A stretch of DNA of 64,000 nt from Megamerina dolium (taxonomy: Eukaryota > Arthropoda > Insecta > Diptera > Megamerinidae): positions 44,925,321-44,989,320 of the forward strand of contig OY978529.1 of NCBI GenBank assembly GCA_963854835.1, read 5' to 3'. Position 1 is the first letter of the stretch; every line of letters begins with the position of its first letter. Under the pieces are notes generated by a model. That model was not told the origin of the DNA, ran no database searches, and was given only the letters and a program-made list of their open reading frames with translations. Shown one piece after another: positions 12,453-24,079 of this stretch. The translations under genes were made by a program, and so were the position numbers.

Positions 12453-12784
12453 AATGGTCAATACATCCACCTTATGGACCCCAGTAATATTACTGAGTTT
12501 ATTTTCCTATAGCAAATACATCATGCGTGACAATGCACTCAACAATATCTTGAATCAACATTCATTTTCACACTTTCATTTCCTTTTCACTTTTATTGGG
12601 AACCTTTTAATTTCTGCATATTTTTCAATTTTGTCCTTGCTACATGGTTTTGTTTTCGATATTATTGTCAATACCTCTGTCTCAAATTTCAGATCTCTAG
12701 GACCATTTCTTTTTGACAGAACTTGCTTACTTATTTCGCCTTTACAACGTTTATATGCTCCCCAATTTTGATCTTGCATTGCAT

Positions 12785-13180
12785 CTTTCTCTTCTGCATC
12801 CTCATCCAGCGGAATCCGAATATTACACCATTTTGACTGAGCTTATTTTTCCATTCGCTTCGACTTGAACCGCTGAATTTTAATGCGCTTTATTATATAT
12901 GCCAATATTGGCATACAGCTCACATAGCTCATGGTTATACCTTATTCAGTGCTCCTATGAATGCGTAGGACATTTCCTTTGAAAACTTTAAGCATCCTAT
13001 TATGTGAAATAGAAATTTTCCGGGCTTCAGTTCCATATTTATGAGAGACGTGTATAGTGTTTGTTCTTCGTTCTCTGAGACGAGCCTCGACTACTCCATT
13101 GCTCAACAAAGATCAAATTTTCACCTATTTTCAAGAGTGATCTTACAAAATATCTCGCGGTTGTAAGTCTTTGTAAGTCC
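12785..13180 (-). mobile_element. Old RTE-like LINE fragment, antisense
   Basis: The reverse complement aligns by eye with 8230-8580 of the copy at 7614, covering the region from the basic RRTK segment to the GRRRRGRP segment. Recognisable blocks include an altered TYGAEAW region and the LYADI segment. It has many substitutions, small deletions and several stops, so it is much older than the 7614 copy. Confidence 0.7.
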
Positions 13181-15855
13181 TGTTCTCACTGCAGGTTGTC
13201 ATCTTTACTGGTGTTAATGCTGGAGGAATAAGTGCAAAATAGCCCACTTAAGGGGAAAAAAAAGGAAGTTTTTTCTTCTCATATATCAAGAAAGACTCTT
13301 ATCCGAAAATACTGATGGTCGCGAAACTAAATTTGAAGACATACCGGTATTTCGATCGAAAGCCACCCATATTGGAAAAATTTCATGAAGTATCAAATTG
13401 AAAAAAATATTAAAAATATATACGCATTTTCTAAAAATATGTTTTATATATCATTAAAAAGGTAATTGTATGAGCTTGAATATGATTCTAAAGTTTTTAT
13501 AGGTCAATAGTGATTATTTTGGGGGAAAAAAACCGTTTTTGAAAAAAACAATTTTTTCCAAATTTTTATTTTTATCATAACTTTGAAAATATTCAAAGTG
13601 GATTATAAATGTTGTATATCACTGAAAAGATATTAAACCTTTCTTTTGATACCCATATTATAAGAAAAAATTGCGAATTTGTTGAGTAGTTTCGATCGCA
13701 CATTTGAACTTTGACCTTGAGTCATGCCTTTTATGGGCATTAGCGACAAACAATTTTTGGTTTTTTATATTTACAAAAATAAACTATACGAAAACTATTT
13801 TTTTTTCCTTTAAGTTCTTTTTTATGAAAGTTTATGGTATAACGTTTAACAAAGCCTCTATTTTATATATTGTTCAAAATATTGATAGCTTTAAACATTC
13901 ACCATTTTCCTGATATTCGTGTGTAATACAAAGTTCCAACAATATACCCCACAATATTTGTCAACGCCAATACGAAAAACAGATGTTAAACAGCTAACAA
14001 TGAGGTGTTAGGACAATGCATACTATCTCAGCAATAAACTAACGCCTATCCAATTTGTTTGTGCAACACGGTATAATATGTTTTCAAGTGCAATTGTGTG
14101 TATTCTTTGATACCGATAACAATACTATTCATGTAATGTATTATGTACCTGAATACAGATATGCACCGTATTACATGGCATTCTATCAGTAACTATGTAC
14201 ATGTGCCAGTTCATTTATGTGCAGTCATTCAGTCAGTGAATGAGTTTTTGTTTATAAACATTTTGAATGGTAGAGCTCTCTATTTAATTAAAAATGCAAT
14301 AATGCTTATTTTAATCATATATACATATATATTTATAATGAATAATATCTTTCATTATCCAAATTTATCGAAACTTAATTTTTGTAATAACATATTTATA
14401 CCTAATAACAAAAGCTATTAATATCTACTCAATCGTGTTTATTTTTTTATATTTATCGAAACAACAAATGCACTGTTTAAATGCTAAATTATAAATTATT
14501 TGTTAAAATAACCTTATTAATTTATAGGGTATGAGTTGTGAACAGTTTTCTGGAGTAAACTCATTATACAAGATCATTATGTATCTCCATCTATGAATTA
14601 CAGATTTCCAAATTTAGATGCTTAGTAGTGCATATATTTCTGTATCTACTTTTAAGTAATTTCTACATTGAGTTATTCAATTTATTTGTATATTAATTTA
14701 TTTTTAGTGTCCTGAATAATACCAATAAATTTATCACAAATTTAATAGAATAAGTATCATCATTATCATAGTCATAAAATATTATTAACAACATCTTTAC
14801 GATAATATTGATTTTATATATGTAATTTCATATAAAATCATTGTATAATTTCCCAGGAATTTGCTGGTCTGTTTATAACTAGTTGCTTGCTATTCAACCT
14901 TAGTTTTTCACCATTATGTACATATAAACGTATTTATGAGAATGTATCTATATATATATATGTATTAAGGCGTCTCAAGTTGGTAGGGTGAAGAAAATAT
15001 GAGAAATTGTGTTACAAAAAAAAAAAAAAAAAAAAAAAACTAGGAATGATTCCAAGTAACATAGATTTGGTGCAGTCCTTCGTTCTTATACAATACGTTG
15101 ACAAAAATCGAAGAAGTTGTTGTGTTCAATGAATGAATTAGGTTCGAAAACTTAATTATAGCGATTTTTAGAAACTTGTAAAAGGCAAAGGCACGATTAG
15201 AAAAAAATAATATCTACAACAAAGGGAAAAGTTACGTGGCCGAAGCATTGTGTATTGGTTTAAAATAGATATACCTATTTGTTTGTCAAAACGTCTTAGG
15301 CAAATATATTTAAACTCATCGATAGTTTTTTTTTTATATACGATTTGACTTGCCTTAATCAATAACAATTTATACGAGTATTATACTATAGTTATATGTA
15401 CTAGATTAACACTCTATATTAAGGTGTTATGGAATTCACCTTGTGCATGATACATAAAATTGTAGTTACCATGCACCTGTAGTACATAGAATATTTGCAA
15501 TGTCATATGAAGTTGAAATTTTGCAATATTTTCTCTCACTTTTGTTTGTTACACTCCATTGCACCGATGTTTATGTTTGTCTTTCTACATGTGCATAGTC
15601 GTCAAGGATGAATGTCACAGTAACTAGTATCTGAAGTATTAGAAGCATTTAGAAGATTTGCTATATTTAAGCTTTTGCTTTGTACACTACATTGTACGTA
15701 ATCTCTATTATTTCTTTAATACCCTACACTCAAAGAGTTAAGTGTAGTATGTATATTGAGTTTGTTCTCACATTTGCAATAGCCATAAAGAGAGATGATA
15801 TATATGAAAAGTATATATTTTATATATGTATATTATTGATCAGCATAATGAAGTG
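13181..15855. other. Intron-like stretch, unclassified
   Basis: 13250-13760 reads like an old interspersed repeat (phrases such as ATCGAAAGCCACCC and a TTTCGATCGCACATTTGAAC block) but no ends were found. The remainder is AT-rich with no coding signal. Confidence 0.5.
15017..15040. repeat. Poly-A run
   Basis: About 24 consecutive A with no retroelement sequence recognised upstream. Confidence 0.85.
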
Positions 15856-15982
15856 ATACTATTTTTAGACAGGCAATTCATCGAGCAATTAGCTAAGTTT
15901 TCTCAATTACGGTTCTAATTTGGCTCGATTTAAGATTTTAATTGCTCGATTAGTGCTTAATTGAGTCAAAATTCCAATGCAA

Positions 15983-16055
15983 CTCTGTCAAGTGTGTTCG
16001 GTTTTTGCATTCTGTTGTGTTCTGTAGTCCAATGACAATCAGCTGTTTGATATTA
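15983..16055 (+). repeat. First copy of a 72-bp direct repeat inside MITE B
   Basis: It begins CTCTGTCAAGTGTGTTCGGT and ends GATATTA. It is repeated at 16251-16322 with roughly ten differences. Confidence 0.75.
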
Positions 16056-16250
16056 GGTCCATTCGCGTACTTTACTAGTAAAATTTCTCTATCAACACGA
16101 TTCAAGAGTGTATGAAAAATCTCCTCAAAAATGAGAACAAAGTGAAAAAGTACGCGAACGGAAAATTTTTAGGATTTACTAGTAATTTCCTACTAGTTAT
16201 AGTAAAATTTGTAATAATTTGTAAAAACTATTACGTACGCGGTCCGCTCG

Positions 16251-16322
16251 CTCTGTTAAGTGTGTTCGGTTTTTGGTTATGTTGTGTTCTGTAGTGAAAT
16301 GACAATCAGCTATTTGATATTA
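16251..16322 (+). repeat. Second copy of the 72-bp direct repeat inside MITE B
   Basis: It begins CTCTGTTAAGTGTGTTCGGT and ends GATATTA, a diverged copy of 15983-16055. Confidence 0.75.
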
Positions 16323-16349
16323 AATGATATTTTATATTAATTTATAATA

Positions 16350-16485
16350 GCCTAGACAGAAGGCAGCGTTAATCCGCATTAACGAGTTAATTCGAATTAA
16401 CTCGGGCATTAACTGCAGCTAATCTGCATTCGAAATTTTCGATGGCAACACTGCTGAAAATGAACAAAATGTCGTCTGTCTAGGC
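16350..16485. mobile_element. MITE family A, 136-bp internally deleted copy
   Basis: Both inverted ends are present (GCCTAGACAGAAGGCAGC and CGTCTGTCTAGGC) with TA on each side (16348-16349, 16486-16487). Only about 130 bases lie inside, compared with about 500 in the copy at 41932. It is inserted in MITE B. Confidence 0.82.
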
Positions 16486-16611
16486 TATAAAACAACAACA
16501 AATATGACAGTTCGTTAATCGAATCGAGATGAGTGTGTGCAAATGACAAAAATCGATTGTTTAATTAAAAACTTAATTGAGTCGATTAACTGCTTGTCTG
16601 AAAATAGTATG

Positions 16612-18189
16612 TCATTCCTGTCTCTCTGATTGTCCGTTTGTCACTTTGTCTGGTCTGAAAATTGCTACATCCGAATTTTTTAACCAGTTTGCAAAATCAC
16701 GCTTACCTTCAGCGCAAAAGGAAAAATTTTTTCTTTTCGAAAGTATGTCTCTCTATGTGCGTGTCATAATGTAGGGTAACTCAGTTTTGGTATTACCGAA
16801 GTAAAACTTTCCAAATTTGCGTATATTATAGTTCATACTAGTGGTTGGTTTGTTGGTTGGCTGGTTAGTTAGTTAGGGTATTGCATAACCTGTTGAACGA
16901 TTATACATATACTTGCTGATTTTTTCCTCCAGCCATTCGTAATTTCTTGTTGCTTCATACACATAGGTGTATACATATATACTCGTAGATATTGATTACT
17001 TTTTCTCTTTGCTGTGTTTATGCATTTACCAAAAAATGATTTCAAAAGTTACTCAAGTGAGTAAGCACAAGGGTAATCAGTATATGCTATTATATCATTG
17101 CTATGAGTGTACGTACCATTGACTCGACTGCTAGGGGTCGAATAATGTTTCGGTGTTAAGCATGTTTGAACGAATATCCATTTAAGCCACGAAAATGTTT
17201 CAAAAAAATATACACGTTCGTTTTTGACAATATAAAATATTTGAAAAAATTCTTTAAAAATATCAATATTTCTCAATCTACCTTGCGTAATGGACTTTCT
17301 GTGGAAATTTTGATTAAAGAACACATTGTACATAGATAACATTTTTCTATTTAATTCTCTCCATTACTCTTTGAAAACGTGTGAATGAAAAAATTCTCAT
17401 TTATGTGCACAACAATTCAATTTCAAGCTTACGTTCAACGTAAATTATAATCATATCAATGTCAAAGATGGTGACGATGACAACACAAAATATTACGTCA
17501 TTTCAACACTAATAACAATTACTTGTACACACCATAATAAAATGGACTGCTTCGAAAATAGAACAATCGATTGACTATATTCTCCAATGAGTAGACGATA
17601 CGTTTATGGACGTTTCCACTTCCCCACATGTATTTATAGTTTCTAAACAAGATTTATCCCATTCGAATGATGATGAAAGTTATGTTATGTACCTATGTAA
17701 TATATATATATTGACCAAATGTATTGATAACAAAAAAAAAAAAAAAATTGCAGCTCGACTTGCAGCAATCAATACCCACAAGAGCTTAAAATTGCTGTCA
17801 TTGAGGGATAATAATAAAAAATAACTACACGAATAATGAAATCTAACGTTATAACAGAGAGTGTAACATATAACCAGCAATAATACGAAACAATAATATC
17901 GTAACAGTAAATGGCCACAAGCAGTTTAGTTATTGTTTTCTCTTTTGTATTCGAAATAATACGAGTAGTAGCATTGCATTTATAGAATTCAATTTTATTA
18001 TTTATATACTTACAAATTTATTAATATATTATTATTGTTTGATGAAAATGGTCAAATTTTCGTTAACTTTTATTTACGAGTATGTGTGCAATTTTCTTAT
18101 TTTTATTATTTTTTGCTTTTCGTACATACATATGTAGGTAGTTGGAAATTCTCATAGATACTGAGGAATCCGTTTGCTGATTTAACTTA
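16612..18189. other. Intron-like stretch
   Basis: No gene is seen. It has repeated TTGGTTGG/TTAGTTAG words near 16840-16880 and three TACGAGTA-type words. Open frames at 17049-17342 and 17606-17880 lack coding character. Confidence 0.65.
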
Positions 18190-19080
18190 GTGCCTAGGTT
18201 AGGTTAGATTATGCGACCGCCACCTATATGGAGATATACCTAAATAAGCAATTAAACCCGTTGTCGTACCATCATTTATGAAACCTACATTCCCTCTGTA
18301 TAACAGAACCACCCTAACATTTACGGGTGCCAGCTCAAACGTTTCTGTAAAGAAGGCGCTCCCTAATAGGGCAATATTATGCACCACTGCAGGTGACCAA
18401 CAGAGGAAATATCAAAGATTTTGCTCTTCTTCTTCATTTTGACAGATGCGACAAAAATTATTCGATGGCAGATCTAGCCTAATAGCATGCATACCCACAA
18501 ACGAATGGCCTGTGTGGACGACCACTGCATGGCTAATCGTTTATCTACTCATTGACAGCAGGAAATTACTTAGTTATCTTGCTGTCACAAGTAGGACAGA
18601 TTTTTTTTGTTGAAAGCGGGATCTCAACGACGTGGTGACCAATCTTGTCAATTCACCTGCCTAACAATTGAGCAAAGTATGTCTTCGCCCTGGAAGCTAA
18701 ATTATTCGCACATCTTAATGCCTCGAAATTTTTATAGGAAATAGACGGCATTTAACATTTTCAATAAACGAAACCTAAGCCCAACATGTAAAGCACCAAA
18801 AAATACGCCACTTCCTTTCTACCTCTCCTTCCAATTTGGAGCCATCTGTATACATCTGTACCAAATTTATCTACAGCCATTAACAACTCTCCTGAATTCA
18901 ATTTATCACTCTAGGGGATATGGTCCGAGGTCGTGAGCCGTATACACAAACCTCTGCCAATTTATATGAGATGAACTAAGTAAACGTACCTTTCATTCGT
19001 GGATTAAAGCTCTTTCCGTTTCATCACTAAGGCAGCAGATAATTGCAACGGAAGTTGCTTTGGAGTAATGTAGATTTATC
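18190..19080 (-). mobile_element. Antisense LINE 3' half with RNase H and zinc-knuckle
   Basis: On the minus strand VYTDGSKLEGE near 18850 is the first catalytic Asp segment of a LINE RNase H. Further on, HSFVGMHAIRLDLPSNNFC and CRICQNEEEEQ near 18420-18500 form the Cys-rich tail, followed by a 62-codon open piece (18199-18387) that ends in the 3' part. Several stops lie between, so it is an old relic. Confidence 0.65.
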
Positions 19081-19399
19081 TGGATCACCCCGAGAATCTC
19101 TCTTTTATCTATTGATGACTTCATTAACATCTTATCAGTGTTTTCAGTGTCTAAATACAGTCGGTCGTCCTAATTTGCAATATAAATATTTGTAATGCAT
19201 GGATTCTGGCCTACACTATCTCGACTTGGGGCAAGAACTAAAGGCGCTTAAGCTGTATGAACGTCTACCCTCAAGAAGAAGCACCTTGGGGTTTTCGGAA
19301 TTGTCCGAGAGCAATTTTTGTTTGTATCCCTTGTTCCGTATATGACCACTTAGCTGACATGTCAAGCATCGTGATCTGACTATTTTAAGAGTATCTCGG

Positions 19400-19975
19400 A
19401 AATTATTCAGAGTAAAATCTTTTGCTCCGGATAGAAGAGGTATCAGTATAACTCGCGGTCAGAATCTGGGAAAATACGTATCTGTCTATCAAGCAGAAAT
19501 GCTCGGTTTAATGCATGCGCTAGATCATCTTATTAGCACTTGATAACCAAGCAGTATCTTTTAAGTTGGCGTTCGATTGTGTTCAGAAACTTAACGGGTG
19601 TGCTCGTAGTAATGCGATTACTCTTATGTGGGTGAAGGGACTCATTAGTATAGAACAAAATAAAGCTACAGACGCCTTAGTTAGACAAGGATCTGAAGCT
19701 TCGTTTTGTGGACCGAAAACAGTAGTGTCCTCTTAGCAGCGGGACGGTGAAGGCAATAGTCGAAGAGTGGATAAAGAAACTTATCCACTTGTAGACAGGC
19801 AAAGGCTTCTTTGAGGCTATCAAAGAGCAGTGAATCGGGAGGGCTCTCAGTCTAGCATGGTTAACTCTAAGCTGGTTGACTGTATTAATAACTGGGCATG
19901 GCAATTTCAGGTACCACCTGAGCAAGATGGGTCTTGTTGAAGGAGAGGATGCTGACATTTGCAGAGCATGAAAAT
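19400..19975 (+). mobile_element. LINE 3' fragment in the opposite orientation (RNase H end)
   Basis: On the + strand in shifting frames it reads YQAEMLGLMHALDHLIST, then a piece ending ITLMWVKGLISIEQNKATD, then ALVRQGSEASFCGP and finally TGHGNFRYHLSKMGLVEGED..ICRA. These are the conserved middle and end of a LINE RNase H plus the beginning of the Cys-rich tail. It is opposite to 18190-19080, so two separate insertions face each other. Confidence 0.65.
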
Positions 19976-21640
19976 GTATACTTTATACTACTTTATCGAC
20001 TCTTAGGTCTATAAACTCTTAGGTCTATCAATTCATAGGTCTAAATCCAATATTGTTCTGTTAAAAGAAGGGTCGCAACGAGCACGGTGCAGCAGACTTG
20101 TCATGCACTAGCAATTTGCTATTTACTAACCTAGGCAACACTTAGTTAAACAGATTATTTCAATAGAAACGTAATTTTATTGCAAATACAAACATATTTA
20201 ATTGCCCAAACCTTAGGGTACAAAGACCATTAGATTTTATTTTGTATTTACATTTACAAATGAACATGAATGGATTTCTTTACATGTTATATTTTTTCTC
20301 CCACTTGTAGATGAACTAATAAAATATTATTCAAAAATTCAATTTAATAAAAACAAAAGCATTTAAACTTGAATTTATCGTTGCCATAAAGCCAACGCGG
20401 CGAAACAAATATCGAAAATTTAATATTCACTGCATAGTATAGATGGAGTGTGGTGAAAAAGTTTAAAAGTGCTGATGATAAAGTTTGTAATCATTCCACA
20501 AATTAGTACTATATGTGTGTGTGTTGTATGAAAAATATAGGGTTTTACAATAGGTGTGAAATTCTAGCTGTTGCAGAATATTTATCGTAAATTTTGTTTC
20601 ATTTACAAAAATAAAACCAGACGTTTACTTTTACTTTGACTTTCACAAGTTACATAAATTTTTATACTTTTGACAGTAAATGTCTGATATGAAGAGCTTC
20701 TGAATGAGCTCTATGCCAAAGTCTTATTATCAGAGCAGCCGAGTAGCAATATTAAAATTGCAAAATATGTATGGTGTAATATGTGTCTAATAATATCTCC
20801 TATAATTCTGCATATGATATTTTTACGAATTTGTAAATTGAACTTTCAAATATATGCTGCAAAATATAATATTTCCTATGTAGGTAAATAGGCAAAAGAT
20901 TATGAATTATCTAATTCCAACATATAGATAAATATTGAATATTGAAAAACCGTTTACCAGCAACTTTTGTTGAGGAATGCAAAAACAAATAAAACAATGC
21001 AACAAACAGACCACTATGTTGTTTAAGGAATTGCAAAAACTTTCTATTTCCTCTTTGTTTTTACATACACTGCTGGCATTTTATATGCTCTTTAACCTGT
21101 AAACAAATTGAATCTGTGTAACTATGTATAATTTGGCCATGGTTTGAATGTGAATACGAAAAAGTTTTACTCAAACTTTCATACACTTAGTTGTTAAACT
21201 CCCCATTTTCCAGTTCTTCAGATTTTCTCCATTATCTCATATCAACAATCTTTTTAGCAGCAATCGTAAACGTCATTGGTTGGCTTGTTATTGCTTTTAA
21301 TGAATTTTATTTCTTAATTACTCTTGTTTAGAAATATCGTAGTGTGTCAATTTATTTCTTTATCATCTTTCATTTTGCTTCTAAATTGCCTTTTTCTACG
21401 ACTTTTCTATATATATTTTACGAGTTTACTTTATATTGTATATGTAAAACAAAGAAGTATTATGTTCGGTTTCTATTATACAATTTTGGTCGCTCTCTTT
21501 TGATTGATTCATTCACTTAGTAGAGTGCTGAGCAGTAGAGATCAGGATTAACAGTAGCGGTAAGCTCGTAATTGAAAATTCTCTTCCAACCTCACCATAA
21601 ATTCAACATCATCTTGTTAACCGTCAATCCGATCAATCAG
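19976..21640. other. Intron-like stretch
   Basis: A threefold GGTCTAT/CTTAGGTCTATA repeat occurs at 20000-20045. Nothing else is identified. Confidence 0.6.
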
Positions 21641-21741
21641 TTCCACTTCCACCAGCTGTAGACGCGAAGAAGAGCTCAAAACCGTTACGCATAAGCTATG
21701 TAACTGCCCAGCACTATGCAAAATACGAAAAGCATTTCCAG
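21641..21741 (+). CDS. Weak candidate internal exon (about 33 codons)
   Basis: From 21641 the sequence reads two bases, then PLPPAVDAKKSSKPLR and on through a Tyr/His-rich stretch to HFQ, in a frame bounded by stops outside the candidate. CAG precedes it at 21638-21640 and a second possible acceptor (CCACCAG) ends at 21655. Both give a phase 1 entry, matching the phase 1 exit of the exon ending at 5974. It would end at CAG|GTCAAT at 21741, a poor donor, in phase 0. The peptide has a protein-like mix of residues unlike the flanks. It could equally be a scrap of an old transposon or chance. Confidence 0.22.
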
Positions 21742-22662
21742 GTCAATATTACTTTTAGGACTTAGTTCCATTTTCAGAGATTGCAACAGGTAATCTTCTG
21801 AATTTTACAAATAATTTCAGATGATACAGCGAGTGATCAGAATGGGAGTATCCGCGTTCTCTCACAATGAGTTTTCTTGGCCTATGTGTGCCACAATAAT
21901 ATAACCTGAACTAAAAACTACTTGCACAATATTGATTATCGATGATTACAAAGAAAAGGACAAATTGAATTTGCTGTGCTAATTGTTATAGGTTCTGGCT
22001 CTGCTAATTGTGCTAAGACGTTAAGAATATCCTACTAGTTTGGAAGATTTGAATACTTATTCTGAGTTTCTAAAACAGAAAGATTCAACAAATAGTAGAT
22101 ATAAGAGAACAAATCATAGAGACCGCTTACTTGGGCTAAGACAAAACTCTTTAAAAGTTGAAAAGAAGTAAGTGAGCTTATGCTACTTAATGCTACACCT
22201 GATGGATTTTTCTGCATTCTGGAAACATCTAAAAATTAAAAATATTCATTTATATCTAACAACAACAACAACAATAATATGATAAGCTCAATTCTAATTC
22301 CTCTATAAAAAATCATCGATTACATATTGGCACATGCTGAGTGGACAACTGTTGCATTTTATTATTATCGATACAATAGCCCCAATAAGATTTTACCCAC
22401 ATAAAAGAAAAGAAAAAAAGGATATAAAAAAAAAACAAACAATAAGAATCAAATAAATGAAAAAAGGAATAAAAATACAAATTTATTTCTATTTACTGGT
22501 AATTTGACCAACCAACAAGCCGAAAAATATACATTCATACACAGTCAGTTGTATAATCAAGCAACTTCCGGATACCAACTGTCAACATTGTAAGGACAAG
22601 GCAGCCAGTCATTAAAGTATTATGTATTAGTAGAAGAGAGAAATACAAAGAAAATAAGAGTG

Positions 22663-22684
22663 TGAGAGAGAGAGAGAGAGAGAG
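22663..22684. repeat. (GA)n tract
   Basis: About ten GA units, a possible GAGA-factor site in a fly but equally a simple repeat. Confidence 0.85.
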
Positions 22685-22875
22685 GAGGCAATATGTTGAA
22701 GAAAGAATAAAATCAACAATAGCAAACTTGTTATGTTCGTACCCAAAATCGTAAAATAAATGTATTGGAGTATATACAATGTTGTAAGAGAATATACCAA
22801 TATATTCATATGTATGTAAACAGATGCATATTTGCTTATTTGTCTTTAACCGTCAATCAATCGATATACAAAATT

Positions 22876-22986
<111 letters not shown>

Positions 22987-23354
22987 TGCATTCAATTTTA
23001 CGACACCAATGTCATTTCGGAAATCGATGGCCAAATTTAATAACAACACTTTGTGTCGTAGTCATCATCAACATCATCATAATATGTGTACATATATACG
23101 ATATGATGATCAACAGCTTCTGTGAAATTTAATTATCACACATTCAATCATAAATACACACGAATACTCTCATAAGTAGAACCTTGGATTGATTGTAAGT
23201 GGATTTGGTGATTGAAATAACGATATACGTACATATGTAGTAGTCTTTAAAATATGTCTTACATATACCCCCATGTTATGTTTTAATAACATTTTCTGAT
23301 AGTCTATTTTGAAGTCCAATTTAAATTTAGTAAGAACTAAATGAAATCGAATCA

Positions 23355-24079
23355 ATGCAGCATTCTCAGAGTTGGAAACAGAGCCGCGTCAAATGGGTCT
23401 TACGGTGAACGAGGGCAAGACGAAGTATATAGTGTCAACACACAAAGAGTCCCGGCGTCGTGGACAGCACGTCTCTGTTGACAACTATGCTTTTTAAGTG
23501 GTAAGGGACTCTTAGTAAAGGACTTGGTCTATCTTGGAACTAGATATTGCGAATGATCACTCTTGCAAACAGGTGCTAGTTTGGGCTAAGTAAGGAATTG
23601 AGAAGTCGAGCCCTTTCGACTACGCTCTACAATTCTCTCATCATGCCTGTCCTTACATATGGCGCTGAAGCCTGGACAATTTCCACCTCAGATGAGAGAA
23701 TCCTCCGAGTTTTCGAGAGAAAAGTCCTACGCAAGATCTTTGGACCTATTTGCGTTGATGGCGAGTATCGAATAAGGTACAACCATGAGCTGTATGAGTT
23801 GTATGCCGACATCGAAAGCGTATTAAAATTAAGCGGCTGCGCTCATGTAGAGCGAATGGAAGAACACTGTCCGGCTAAGAAGGTGATATATTCAGCCATA
23901 TGTGACGATGCAGAAGAGGGAGACTTAACCTCCGATGGAAAGATCAAGTAATGGAGAACTTGTCAGCGCTTGGAATTTCTAATTGGCGCCAGCTAGCGAA
24001 GTAAAGAGATGGCTGGCGAAGCATGTTAGATTCGGCCTAAATCGATTTTCGGTTGTAATGCCCACATAAGTAAGTAAGC
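23355..24079 (+). mobile_element. RTE-like LINE fragment with deletions and frame breaks
   Basis: It corresponds to 7965-8743 of the copy at 7614 and starts at the segment coding for AFSELE. It has a stop and scrambled bases near 23495-23545, a short deletion near 23620, and a further deletion in the RLRWLGHVERM region. The open piece 23598-23951 keeps TYGAEAWTIS and RYNHELYELY. The 3' tail ends in AAGTAAGTAAG. No target duplication was found. Confidence 0.85.

Larger units (their letters stand above)
8752..12784. other. Intron-like stretch with microsatellites
   Basis: No gene is recognised. It contains the (TTA)n and (TTG)n arrays, five TACGAGTA-type words between 10388 and 11890, and an unplaced minus-strand 65-codon frame at 12190-12387 that matches no family I know. 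Confidence 0.65.
15856..16611. mobile_element. MITE family B, host of a MITE A copy
   Basis: The left end ATACTATTTTTAGACAGGC is matched in inverse at the right end (GCTTGTCTGAAAATAGTAT at 16593-16611). The repeats continue inward with ATCGA/CAATTA words. A directly repeated block of about 72 bp occurs at 15983-16055 and 16251-16322, separating a 195-bp middle that itself contains inverted TTCGCGTACTTT/AAAGTACGCGAA arms. MITE A (16350-16485) sits in the right part. A 60-codon open frame here is chance. Confidence 0.65.
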
